From: Streptomyces sp. TRM68367
Lineage (GTDB): Bacteria > Actinomycetota > Actinomycetes > Streptomycetales > Streptomycetaceae
DNA: 64,000 nucleotides
Assembly (NCBI RefSeq): GCF_014495685.1
Contig: NZ_JACTVI010000002.1
Span: 67,489-131,488, forward strand
Reading direction: 5' to 3'
The notes under the pieces are model-generated. The model did no database searches, was not told the origin of the DNA, and saw only the letters and a list, made by a program, of their open reading frames with translations. Positions 18,629-26,219 of the stretch are shown piece by piece. Within the stretch, counting starts at the first letter, position 1, and the number at the start of each line of letters is the position of its first letter. Made by a program: the position numbers and the translations under genes.

Positions 18629-18942
18629 CAGTGGACCTGCGACCCCAGGCCGGAAAAGAAGGCCACGATGCCGTTCGCGGCACCCAGACCGAGGGCGGCG
18701 CCGGCGGCTACGACCGCGCCCTTCTTTCCGTTGGCCTCGGCCTGGTGGCCACCGGTGTGGTGCCCCCAGGCCCATACGCCGAGCGAGACGGCGAGGGCGC
18801 CGACGACGGCGATGATCCCGAACATATTGATGCTGTTGACGACGTTCTTCAACACGCTCAGGCCGGGCAGGCCACCGCCCTTGGGCGAGATTCCTGGGTC
18901 GTAGGCGAGCTGGATGACGCGGTCTGCGAGAGGGACGGACAT
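18628..18942 (-). CDS. small two-helix membrane protein, VirB2-like (DUF6112-type)
   Basis: 104 residues with two hydrophobic segments (NMFGIIAVVGALAVSLGVWA and AVVAAGAALGLGAANGIVAF). Size, topology and position between the cell-wall hydrolase and VirB8-like genes suggest a VirB2/pilin-like or channel subunit. I recall actinomycete DUF6112 proteins of this kind, but the number is from memory. Its stop overlaps the start of the VirB8-like gene by one base. Confidence 0.65.
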   Translation of the reverse strand: MSVPLADRVIQLAYDPGISPKGGGLPGLSVLKNVVNSINMFGIIAVVGALAVSLGVWAWGHHTGGHQAEANGKKGAVVAAGAALGLGAANGIVAFFSGLGSQVH

Positions 18943-19077
18943 AGGTGTGGCGGGGCTCCTTGCGTACGCGGGCCAGGCGAGGGCCGGCGGGAAGGGGAAA
19001 GCGGAGGGGGGAGGCGCGCTCGGGGCGCGGAAGTGGCCGCGGCGGCCCGCCCGGAGCGGTGCCGGGCGGGGGCGGCG

Positions 19078-20211
19078 TCAGAGGACGCGGCGGGCGGCGA
19101 GAATCGTCCAGTCCTTGATCGGGGTGATCCGGACCGGCTTGGTGGTGCGCGGCGCCTCGATCACGAGGCCCTCGCCCATGTACATGCCGACGTGCTCAGG
19201 CCGGGCGGCGGTGCCCCGACTGAAGATCAGGTCACCGGGCTTAAGTTGGGCGGGCGAGACCGCCTTGCCCTCGTTGACCTGTGTGTACGTGGTGCGGGTG
19301 AGTGTGACGCCGGCATGCGCGTACGCCTGCTGCATCAGGCTGGAGCAGTCGCAGCGGCCCATGGGGTCAGGACCATGCGAGTTCGTGCAGGAGCCGCCCC
19401 ACTGGTAGAGCGTGCCGAGCTGGTGCATCGCCCACTCGATGGCCTTGCGCGCCTTCGGATCGGCGTCCTTGGGGATCGCGTAGCCCTTGGGGACGCTTCC
19501 CTCGGGGATGCGGCCGAAGCTGGAACCGTCCTGGCCCGGCGCGCATCCGGTCGTGCCGGTCGACGGCTTCTTGCCCTGGTCCGGATCCTTGCCGTCCGCG
19601 TCGTTGCCGCCGCCGGGGAAGGTCTTGGCGATGGCGTCCTGCAGCGCGGTGGCCAGGTTCTCCCACTGCGCGTACGCGTCCGGGAGGCCGGACTTCTGCA
19701 CGGCTTGGGCGGCCTGGGTGACGGTCATCTGCTGCCAGCCGCTCACCTTGAGCAAGTGCTTGTAGAACTGCTCGCTTGCGTAGACCGGGTCGCGGATCTG
19801 CTGGGCGCTGCCCCAGCCCTGGGAGGGACGCTGCTGGAACAGGCCGAGGGAGTCGCGGTCGCCGTAGTTGAGGTTGCGCAGCCGGCTCTCCTGCATCGCC
19901 GTGGCGAGCGCGACGATCTGTCCCTTCTTGGGGACATCGAGCGAGAGGCCGGCGGCCACGATCGTCGCCGCGTTGGGGACCTGCTCGGCGGGCAGGTCCA
20001 GGCCTTCGACGTGCACGTCCTTACCCGACGCGCCGTCGAGGATCTTGGTGACCTGCTCGGCGACCTTGTCGCTGTCGATGTCGCTCAGGCAGCTGCTGAA
20101 GGAGCCGCTGCTCTGCACGGCGTCGGCGGAGGAGGCCAGCATCATGCCGGTGCCGGCGATCAGGATCGGGGAGAGGAAGACGACGCCGATGCCGGCGGCG
20201 AGCCCCTTCAA
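19078..20211 (-). CDS. NlpC/P60 cell-wall hydrolase with lytic transglycosylase-like domain (VirB1-like)
   Basis: 377 residues starting at TTG. A hydrophobic N-terminal segment (about 5-27) acts as signal or anchor. A lysozyme-like domain follows (ATAMQESRLRNLNYGDRDS with catalytic-type Glu, then LGLFQQRPSQGWG), and the C-terminal NlpC/P60 domain has catalytic Cys in RCDCSSLMQQAYAHAG and His in ARPEHVGMYMGEG. Such bifunctional enzymes open peptidoglycan for the conjugation apparatus. It is the first large gene of the minus-strand operon. Confidence 0.88.
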   Translation of the reverse strand: MKGLAAGIGVVFLSPILIAGTGMMLASSADAVQSSGSFSSCLSDIDSDKVAEQVTKILDGASGKDVHVEGLDLPAEQVPNAATIVAAGLSLDVPKKGQIVALATAMQESRLRNLNYGDRDSLGLFQQRPSQGWGSAQQIRDPVYASEQFYKHLLKVSGWQQMTVTQAAQAVQKSGLPDAYAQWENLATALQDAIAKTFPGGGNDADGKDPDQGKKPSTGTTGCAPGQDGSSFGRIPEGSVPKGYAIPKDADPKARKAIEWAMHQLGTLYQWGGSCTNSHGPDPMGRCDCSSLMQQAYAHAGVTLTRTTYTQVNEGKAVSPAQLKPGDLIFSRGTAARPEHVGMYMGEGLVIEAPRTTKPVRITPIKDWTILAARRVL

Positions 20212-20270
20212 TCCGAGCGGACCGCTCGCCGGTCAGCGGGTTCGGCCATGGATGGGTAGCGAGGCGTCAT
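20208..20270 (-). CDS. 20-residue leader peptide coupled to the hydrolase gene
   Basis: ATG after AAGGACACG, encoding MTPRYPSMAEPADRRAVRSD and a TGA that overlaps the TTG start of the hydrolase gene (ATTGA). It lies downstream of a predicted promoter and could couple translation of the first operon gene. It may simply be a fortuitous frame. Confidence 0.35.
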   Translation of the reverse strand: MTPRYPSMAEPADRRAVRSD

Positions 20271-20490
20271 GAACGTGTCCTTCGGGGTGCGGTGTCCGGC
20301 GTGCCGCGTGCGCGAGGCGTGGTGGAAGGGCGCGGCGGCCGGGGTGGGCGATCGGGACGGGCCGGTGCGGGCGAGTTGCCGCTCGCTCCGCGTGGCCGGG
20401 CCGTGAGCTAGGTCTGCCGGGGCAAGGGGGTACCTCCGTGAGGCGTGGCAGGGGAGTAGCCAGCGGCGGTGTGCGCCGGGCGGTTCAAAA

Positions 20491-20595
20491 ACAGTAGGCG
20501 CGGATCGGCGGTTGACCAAAAAGTTGGCGTGAGGTGCCGGAATCCGGCACCTCAGCAACTCACTTCTTGGTCGTCGGCGGATTCGCCTCTACAGT
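20491..20595. promoter_or_regulatory. mirror-image divergent promoters of the two main operons
   Basis: On the plus strand TTGGTC (20567-20572), a 17-base spacer and TACAGT (20590-20595); on the minus strand TTGGTC (20519-20514), a 17-base spacer and TACTGT (20496-20491). The two promoters are arranged symmetrically about position 20542, the centre of a palindrome. The flanks also mirror each other (CAAAAACAGTAG on the left, CTACAGTTTTTG on the right). A dimeric regulator bound at the centre would control both operons together. Confidence 0.65.
20530..20554. promoter_or_regulatory. perfect palindrome, probable operator
   Basis: Arms TGAGGTGCCGGA (20530-20541) and TCCGGCACCTCA (20543-20554) around a single A. 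It lies midway between the two -35 boxes. Its core GTGCCGGAATCCGGCAC differs from the iteron GTGCCGGTTTCCGGTAC at 54.6 kb in only three of 17 positions, so the same protein could recognise both. Confidence 0.65.
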
Positions 20596-20725
20596 TTTTG
20601 GACTCCCCCTCGCCCTCCTCGGTCTGCGGCCCTGGGCTTCTGCATGCCCACTTCCGGCCCGCGAGGACTCCTGCGCGAGGCGGTTAGTTCCCTCCGCGAT
20701 TCCGCACCCGAATAGGGGTTCCTCT

Positions 20726-21481
20726 TTGCCTTTTTCCCTGCACCAGGGCGACGCCCTCAGTGTTCTCGCCGGCCTTCCGGACGACTGCGTCGACTCCGTC
20801 ATTACCGATCCGCCGTACAACTCGGGCGGTAGGACCGCGAAGGAGCGCACCACCCGCTCCGCGAAGCAGAAGTACACCTCCGCCGACGCCCAGCACACCC
20901 TGCCGGACTTCACCGGCGAGAACATGGACCAGCGCAGCTACGGGTTCTGGCTGACGCAGATCATGACCGAAGCCCACCGCCTCACCCGCAGCGGCGGCAC
21001 CGCGCTGCTGTTCACCGACTGGCGTCAGCTTCCCGTCACGACGGATGCGATCCAGGCGGCCGGGTGGCTGTGGCGTGGGGTGCTGGCCTGGCACAAGCCG
21101 CAGGCCAGGCCCCAGCGCGGGAGGTTCACGCAAAACTGCGAGTTCATCGTCTGGGCCAGCAAGGGGCCGATCGACGGCTCCCGGAACCCGGTCTATCTAC
21201 CGGGCATGTACTCCGCGTCGCAGCCCTCTGGGGCGAAGCGCCAGCACATCACGCAGAAGCCCGTCGAGGTGATGCGCGAGCTGGTCAAGATCAGCCCCGA
21301 GGGCGGCACGGTGCTCGACTTCTGTGCCGGCTCCGGCTCCACGGGCGTCGCCGCCTTGCTGGAAGGCAGGGACTTCATCGGCGTTGAGAAGACCGAGCAC
21401 TACGCGTCGATCGCGGCCGACCGGCTCACCGAAACGATCCGCGAGACCCTCACGCAAGACGACGTGATTCTCACCGTCTGA
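20726..21481 (+). CDS. site-specific DNA methyltransferase, N4/N6 beta-type, orphan
   Basis: 251 residues from TTG. The catalytic DPPY motif is at 28-31 (ITDPPYNSGG) and the S-adenosylmethionine-binding motif DFCAGSGSTG at about 198-207, i.e. DPPY first, as in beta-class amino-methyltransferases. QKPVEVMRELV and FIGVEKTEHYASIAADRL are further family blocks. It should methylate adenine N6 or cytosine N4 in a specific site. No restriction endonuclease gene is adjacent, so a role in protecting the incoming element or in regulation is more likely than a classical restriction-modification pair. It is the first gene of the plus-strand operon. Confidence 0.85.
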   Translation: MPFSLHQGDALSVLAGLPDDCVDSVITDPPYNSGGRTAKERTTRSAKQKYTSADAQHTLPDFTGENMDQRSYGFWLTQIMTEAHRLTRSGGTALLFTDWRQLPVTTDAIQAAGWLWRGVLAWHKPQARPQRGRFTQNCEFIVWASKGPIDGSRNPVYLPGMYSASQPSGAKRQHITQKPVEVMRELVKISPEGGTVLDFCAGSGSTGVAALLEGRDFIGVEKTEHYASIAADRLTETIRETLTQDDVILTV

Positions 21482-21621
21482 GCCGCGAGCGCGCTTCCCG
21501 TCAAGGCGACCGGCGCCCAAGTCGGCAATCGGCGAAGCGGACTTGTAACTCGCTGGCCGCTCCGCGTGTCGCCGCTTTCACCCTTCTCTCATTCCGCGTC
21601 TCGTAGGAGGCCAACCTTTTG

Positions 21622-22272
21622 ATGCCCGAATCCACAAAGCCATCTGACGATGGGGAGTTGGAGCCGGTACGTATTCCCGATCCGCAGCTGGAGGGAATCG
21701 AGGCGAGCGTCCGACGGCTCATGGAGCAGTCGGCGCAACAGGCGCAGCAACTCGACCACCTCGCGTCCGCCCCGGAGCCGAACGGATCGCCGTTCGCCGC
21801 GTTCGGCATGCCGGGGCTCGGCGGGCCTGCCGCCGCTCCGCCGGAGCCCCGCCCGATCCTGGAACTCGACGGGGAGGAAAGGGAAGACGAACTCGACGCC
21901 TTGTCGGACTGGGTCGACGACTTCTTCCTCCCGGTCTACGGGTCGGAGGTCACCACCGCGGCGCCCTGGTGTCTGCAGTGGCAGGAGCACGACGATGTCG
22001 TGGCCTGGCTCCACGCCCTGTGGCTCGCCTACCAGCAGCACAAGGACCCCGAAGCCGGACTCTCCGGCCTGTTCGTGTGGCACCGGGACTTCCTCACCCA
22101 CGCCGTTGCGGCGATCCGCGCACCGGGCGGGCCGCTGTCGGCCTGCATGACCTCTCCCGATCGGCCCGCGCACCGTCTTCTGCCCGGTCCGCCGCCGTCC
22201 GTTCGTATGGAGACGGCGGCGGACCGGGCGGAAGACGCCGGGCCCGCCGAGCCGGACGAGCCGACGTCATGA
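21622..22272 (+). CDS. DUF4913-like protein
   Basis: Start at ATG 21622, immediately after an in-frame TTG and a good AGGAGG site. About 216 residues. The central block DWVDDFFLPVYG, WCLQWQEHDDVVAWLHALWLAYQQHK and SGLFVWHRDFLTHAVAAI fits the DUF4913 family of actinomycete plasmid and phage proteins as I recall it. The N-terminal 60 residues are helical and Gln-rich. The stop overlaps the start of the RelE-like gene by four bases (ATGA), so the two are translated together; an antitoxin role is possible but unproven. Confidence 0.55.
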   Translation: MPESTKPSDDGELEPVRIPDPQLEGIEASVRRLMEQSAQQAQQLDHLASAPEPNGSPFAAFGMPGLGGPAAAPPEPRPILELDGEEREDELDALSDWVDDFFLPVYGSEVTTAAPWCLQWQEHDDVVAWLHALWLAYQQHKDPEAGLSGLFVWHRDFLTHAVAAIRAPGGPLSACMTSPDRPAHRLLPGPPPSVRMETAADRAEDAGPAEPDEPTS

Positions 22273-22748
22273 CCGCGGGACAGGGACAGCCCGCCTTCGG
22301 CTTGAGCTTCGACCCCCGCGCGCTGACCGATCTCCTCCAGGCCCCCAGCGATATCCGCGACCTCACCCTCGCCTACCTGCAGGAAGTCGTGAACGCTCAG
22401 CGCTTCGGGCTACGCCTCGACGGTGACCTGGAGGGTTATCGAAAGCTGTTCGTGGACTCGCGCAAGGACTGGCGCGTCGTCTACGGCGTCCGCCCGGCGC
22501 CCGCGGAGTCCGCGCACCCGAAGGAGATCCACGTCGTCGCGGTCCGGCCGCGTGCGGGCAACGACGTCTACGACGAGGTCGGCCGCCGCCTGGGGATGGC
22601 CCGCCGGCCGCTGAGCGCCCGCACCCACGCGGCCCGCTCCCCGCAGCTGACCACCCGCACTCCCGTGCCCCGGCCCGGTCCGCCGCCCACCGCACTGCCG
22701 GGCCTGCCCCGTCCCGCACACAACCCCGCGCACCATCACACCCGCTGA
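22269..22748 (+). CDS. RelE/ParE-type toxin-like protein
   Basis: 159 residues. Residues about 12-110 follow the RelE/HigB pattern: a helical start (DIRDLTLAYLQEVVNAQRFG), then beta-rich GDLEGYRKLFVDSRKDWRVVYGVRP with basic residues, and a final strand plus VYDEVGRRLG. RelE-type toxins are ribosome-dependent mRNA interferases, while ParE-type toxins poison gyrase; which applies is not clear. The C-terminal 45-residue Pro/Arg tail is unusual for the family. The coupled DUF4913-like gene is the only nearby candidate partner. Confidence 0.65.
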   Translation: MTAGQGQPAFGLSFDPRALTDLLQAPSDIRDLTLAYLQEVVNAQRFGLRLDGDLEGYRKLFVDSRKDWRVVYGVRPAPAESAHPKEIHVVAVRPRAGNDVYDEVGRRLGMARRPLSARTHAARSPQLTTRTPVPRPGPPPTALPGLPRPAHNPAHHHTR

Positions 22749-22766
22749 ACGCACGGAGCCTCGCCC

Positions 22767-23465
22767 ATGCCCCCTGAACCCGCGCCGACACCAGCCCGGC
22801 GTGCGGTCTCCCCACTCGACCACCGCATCGAAGCCGTCACCGGCCACGACATCGACACCCTGTGGGCCTACCGCGACCGCGGCATCCTCGACGAGCCACA
22901 CGCCCACCTGGTCGACCGACACCGCGAGCTGGCCAAGACCCAGACCGGCGTCACCTTCTACCTGCGCCTCCTCAACCGCCTTTCCAGCGGCGAGTTCGAC
23001 GTCGATGACGCCCTGTTCACGCGCATCGACCGCACCGTGGACCAGCTGGAGGAGGCCACCGACGCGCGGGACGCCGCTGCCCGGAAGGTGCTCGCCGCCC
23101 TGGAGCCCATCGAGGCCGCCGCAGCGGCCTTGGCGCCCGACGCGAAGCCACTCTCGACGGACGACCAGGCGGCGCTGCTCGCCATCGCCGGCGGCGCCAA
23201 GCTCTACGAACACCTGCTGACCGGCCGGATGTCCGTCACCGCTGCCTCCGGCACCCGCGTCCCTCACGCCAAGCTGCAGCGGCTGGAGGACGCCGGCCTG
23301 GTCGTCCGGGATACCGACCACCCCGTGCACGCCGGCCAACCGGTCTCACTCACCGACGCCGGACGCGCCGCGCTGTTCGCCGCCCGACGGACGCCCACGA
23401 CCCAGGTGCCGAAGGTCCCGGCTCTACCCGGCACGTCGCCGTCCACCCCGGCGCAGCGGTGCTGA
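22767..23465 (+). CDS. hypothetical protein with winged-helix-like C-terminus
   Basis: 232 residues. Two helical regions (LDHRIEAVTGHDIDTLWAYR; IDRTVDQLEEATDARDAAAR) precede a C-terminal segment (LLTGRMSVTAASGTRVPHAK then LQRLEDAGLVVRDTDH and PVSLTDAGRAALFAA) that reads like a winged-helix DNA-binding domain with its wing. The block EEATDARDAAARKVLAAL recurs in diverged form in the genes at 25313 and 25766. A regulatory role is plausible. ATG start after GGAG. Confidence 0.6.
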   Translation: MPPEPAPTPARRAVSPLDHRIEAVTGHDIDTLWAYRDRGILDEPHAHLVDRHRELAKTQTGVTFYLRLLNRLSSGEFDVDDALFTRIDRTVDQLEEATDARDAAARKVLAALEPIEAAAAALAPDAKPLSTDDQAALLAIAGGAKLYEHLLTGRMSVTAASGTRVPHAKLQRLEDAGLVVRDTDHPVHAGQPVSLTDAGRAALFAARRTPTTQVPKVPALPGTSPSTPAQRC

Positions 23466-23485
23466 ACTCCATCGAAAGGCCCTTG

Positions 23486-24232
23486 TTGTCTCCCACCGAA
23501 CCGGCGCCGGCTCGGAAGTCCATCCCCCAAGTCGACTTCGCATTGGACGACTTCGATGCCGACGAGGAGATGTACCTCGACTTCTACCGCCAGGTCGCCG
23601 TCCGCGAGGACATGCTCGTCCCCCTCGCCGAACACCACACCCCCAACGGCGCGAACAGCTACTACGTCCTCTTCGACCGCACCGCCACCTACGGGCACCC
23701 AGGCATGCCGCAATACGTCGCCGTTCACCTGAAGCGGGACCGGGAGAAGGAGACGTTCGACTTCGAGCAGGCCCTGCTGCCGCTGCCCGCGATGGCGCAG
23801 TCCTGGCTCATCCACCGCGGCTGCCCGCACGATGCCATCGGCCTCAACGCCGAGCTGGGCCCACCGCCGGCGGACGAGGCGACTCGTGCGCTGGAGCGAC
23901 GCCTCGCGGGCGACGGCGACCACTACGCCATGGGCTACTCCTACACCTGCGACGACCCGGACGACATGGTCACCGTCGTGGCACTGCGTGCCCTGGATGA
24001 GCGAGCCCCCAGCCCGTTCCGCGTCGTGGTCGAGGAGGTCGACACCGACGCGTGGACGCACACCCTGCGCGAGGGCGGCTTCGACACGGTGGGCGAGGCC
24101 CTGCAGTGGTGCGACGACCGGCTTACCGGAGAGGCCGGCCCTCTGCCGCCGGTCCGCCCGGCAACCGCAGCCAGCCGCCCGGCCGGTGTGCCGAAGGCCC
24201 CTGCTCCGCGCCCGCCCGGCCGCTCGCGCTGA
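23486..24232 (+). CDS. hypothetical acidic plasmid protein
   Basis: 248 residues from the second of two adjacent TTG codons after AAAGG. The protein is acidic and globular with distinctive blocks (DDFDADEEMYLDFYRQVAVR, NGANSYYVLFDRTATYG, HYAMGYSYTCDDPDDMVTVV) and a Pro/Arg-rich tail. No catalytic motif or membrane segment. It is co-directional, overlapping or closely spaced with its neighbours; function unknown. Confidence 0.6.
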   Translation: MSPTEPAPARKSIPQVDFALDDFDADEEMYLDFYRQVAVREDMLVPLAEHHTPNGANSYYVLFDRTATYGHPGMPQYVAVHLKRDREKETFDFEQALLPLPAMAQSWLIHRGCPHDAIGLNAELGPPPADEATRALERRLAGDGDHYAMGYSYTCDDPDDMVTVVALRALDERAPSPFRVVVEEVDTDAWTHTLREGGFDTVGEALQWCDDRLTGEAGPLPPVRPATAASRPAGVPKAPAPRPPGRSR

Positions 24233-24270
24233 GCGCCAAGGCCGACGCGGGCGGCGAAACATAGCCGACG

Positions 24271-24295
24271 ATCGCCGGTTAGCCAAACCGGCGAT
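24271..24295. promoter_or_regulatory. palindrome upstream of the SH3-type secreted protein gene
   Basis: Arms ATCGCCGGTT and AACCGGCGAT separated by AGCCA. TATACA at 24308-24313 could be a -10 box, but no convincing -35 lies 17 bases upstream. The element could be an operator or a terminator of the preceding gene; its position 85 bp ahead of the next start and lack of a T-run favour an operator. Confidence 0.45.
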
Positions 24296-24380
24296 TCTCC
24301 GGACTCTTATACAGCCGCCGGGACAACTCCCGCGGCGCCCTTCCACGCAATCCCTATGCCTTCACGGAGGTTTCTTCCGC

Positions 24381-24734
24381 ATGCGCTCCACCCGAATTGC
24401 CATATCCGCGGCGATGCTCGGAGTAATCGCTCTGCCGATGCTGTCCACTACGACCGCGAGTGCGGCCCCCACCGCTGCCGCGCCGACGGCCACGAGCATT
24501 ACGCCCTGCCCGGACCTCCCGCCGCTGCCGTACAAGGTCCACGCGTCGGCCGTGACCATCCGGTCCAAGGCCACCACGAAGTCCACCGCGGTCGGAGTGC
24601 TCTACAAGAGCCACAAGTTCACCGTCCACAAGAAGAGCGGCAACTGGCTCTACATCACGGACAAGTCGACCGGCGTCAAGGGCTGGGTCTCCGGCACGTA
24701 CGTCTACCGCGACACCCGCATGTGCCTGGACTGA
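24381..24734 (+). CDS. secreted SH3-domain-like protein
   Basis: 117 residues: signal peptide with basic start (MRSTRIAISAAML) and cleavage near TASAAP (about 30), a short Ala/Thr linker, then one bacterial SH3-like unit (KVHASAVTIRSKATTKSTAV, SHKFTVHKKSGNWLYI, GVKGWVSGTYVY). Two Cys (in ITPCPDLP and RDTRMCLD) could form a disulfide. SH3b domains commonly bind cell-wall peptides. It lies behind its own palindrome and possible promoter, in lower-GC sequence than its neighbours. Confidence 0.75.
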   Translation: MRSTRIAISAAMLGVIALPMLSTTTASAAPTAAAPTATSITPCPDLPPLPYKVHASAVTIRSKATTKSTAVGVLYKSHKFTVHKKSGNWLYITDKSTGVKGWVSGTYVYRDTRMCLD

Positions 24735-24833
24735 CAGGCATTCAGCAGGCGCCCGTAGGCGACTGAGCCGCCGGGTACGGCCGCCCCTCACATTCCCCCA
24801 GGCACCGGTCTTTCCAGAACAGGAGTTTCTCTT

Positions 24834-25316
24834 TTGTCCGACGGCATATCCGATGACGCCGAGGATGTCGTGGGCGTGCTCACCGAACGGATCGAAGCGC
24901 GCTTCGCCATGGACATGGACCAGTTGAAGGCCGCGGTCGCCGCCGCGCCGACCGCGAACCCTGACGCCACCGACGTCGTCAAGTGGCACGGCCTTCTCGT
25001 CCAGGCCCAGTCCGTGCTCGACCGCGCGGAGGACGACCTCCTCGCCGCGCTGGAAACCCAGCCGAGCGAGGTCGACGACCCGACGATGGGCCTCGCCCAC
25101 CGCGTGAACGCGGCCGTCACCGCACGCGACGGCCGGGCCCTGGTCGTGCGGTGGCTCCTCGACCCGGACGCTCCGGGCAAGAAGGACCTCGCCGCCGAAC
25201 GGCTCGCCCGCCTTCGCCCCCGAACCGGGCCCGCGGTGCAGACCAGCGCTCCCCACCGACCCGCGGGTACACCCGCGCCGGCGTCGACGTGGCGGTCGGG
25301 AAGACCCGTCCGTTGA
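24834..25316 (+). CDS. hypothetical helical plasmid protein
   Basis: 160 residues from TTG, eight bases after AGGAG. Acidic and helical (VVGVLTERIEARFAMDMDQL; LVQAQSVLDRAEDDLLAALE) with a Pro/Arg tail. One of three consecutive small helical genes with overlapping or close boundaries and a related C-terminal pattern. Function unknown. Confidence 0.55.
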   Translation: MSDGISDDAEDVVGVLTERIEARFAMDMDQLKAAVAAAPTANPDATDVVKWHGLLVQAQSVLDRAEDDLLAALETQPSEVDDPTMGLAHRVNAAVTARDGRALVVRWLLDPDAPGKKDLAAERLARLRPRTGPAVQTSAPHRPAGTPAPASTWRSGRPVR

Positions 25317-25756
25317 GCCGGGTCAAGGCCAGCACCATGGACGGCGACCTGCAGAAGGTCTTCGGGAACCCGATTCCCGAGCTGTACGACGCGGCTGTCG
25401 GCACCGATACCTCGCCCGCCCTCGCCCGTGCCCTGGAACTGCGCTCCTTCCTGGCTCTGACCGAGGAGCAAGTCGCCCGCGTCCGCGACCGCGTGCACGC
25501 GGACATGGATCCGGACCGCGACATGAGCGAGCTGTCGGCGGACAAGCTCCGCTTCGACGCGCAGTGGCTGGAGGCGGCGCTCGACGCCCGCGACGCCTAC
25601 CGCGCCGCCCTCGGCGAACTGCTGCGCACCATGCCTCCGCCCGACCAGCGGCCCCGTCCCGTCCGCACGACGCAGCTCAGGGCCACCGCAACCCTGCCCC
25701 CGTCCGCCGCCCCGGCACCCCAGCGTGCCGGGGCGGCCCGGGCTCGCCGACCCTGA
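25313..25756 (+). CDS. hypothetical helical plasmid protein
   Basis: 147 residues; the TTG start overlaps the preceding stop (TTGA). Helical core with LTEEQVARVRDRVHADMDPD and the block LRFDAQWLEAALDARDAYRA, similar to the blocks in the genes at 22767 and 25766. Pro/Ala tail. Function unknown. Confidence 0.55.
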   Translation: MSRVKASTMDGDLQKVFGNPIPELYDAAVGTDTSPALARALELRSFLALTEEQVARVRDRVHADMDPDRDMSELSADKLRFDAQWLEAALDARDAYRAALGELLRTMPPPDQRPRPVRTTQLRATATLPPSAAPAPQRAGAARARRP

Positions 25757-25765
25757 AAGCCCCGC

Positions 25766-26179
25766 TTGCCCCACCTCACGTCCACCGAGATCGCCGGACG
25801 GATCGAGGACCTGTACGGCGCACCGCTCGCCGACCTCGAAGCCCACGCCCAGGACCAGCCGCCCGGCATGCTCTCCGCCCTGCTCGGCATGTACGACGAC
25901 CTCGCCCACGCCGAGCTCAGCATCGACTTCCACCGCGACTACCTCGCCCGGCTCATCCACCCCGAGCGGCAGATCGGCCGGCACGAGGTCTCCCACCTCC
26001 TCGACGGCTCCCGCCGACTCGCCGAAGCCGTCGTCGTGCGCGACGTCCAGGCCAAGTCGGTCTTGGCCGTTCTGCAGAGCCTGGCCCGCGTCCCGGCCCC
26101 AGCGCCGTCCCCGCCGACTCCCTCGCCGCCCGTTCCGGCTCCGCCTCTTCCGGCCCAGAGCACGGCGCACAGCCGCTGA
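25766..26179 (+). CDS. hypothetical helical plasmid protein
   Basis: 137 residues from TTG. Helical with LTSTEIAGRIEDLYGAPLAD, then SRRLAEAVVVRDVQAKSVLA, the diverged form of the ARDA repeat seen in neighbours, then a Pro-rich tail. Likely a paralogue of the two preceding genes and of the gene at 22767. Confidence 0.55.
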   Translation: MPHLTSTEIAGRIEDLYGAPLADLEAHAQDQPPGMLSALLGMYDDLAHAELSIDFHRDYLARLIHPERQIGRHEVSHLLDGSRRLAEAVVVRDVQAKSVLAVLQSLARVPAPAPSPPTPSPPVPAPPLPAQSTAHSR

Positions 26180-26219
26180 CCCGCAGGCGATTTCCCTTAC
26201 TCACCCAGGAGTTCCTACC

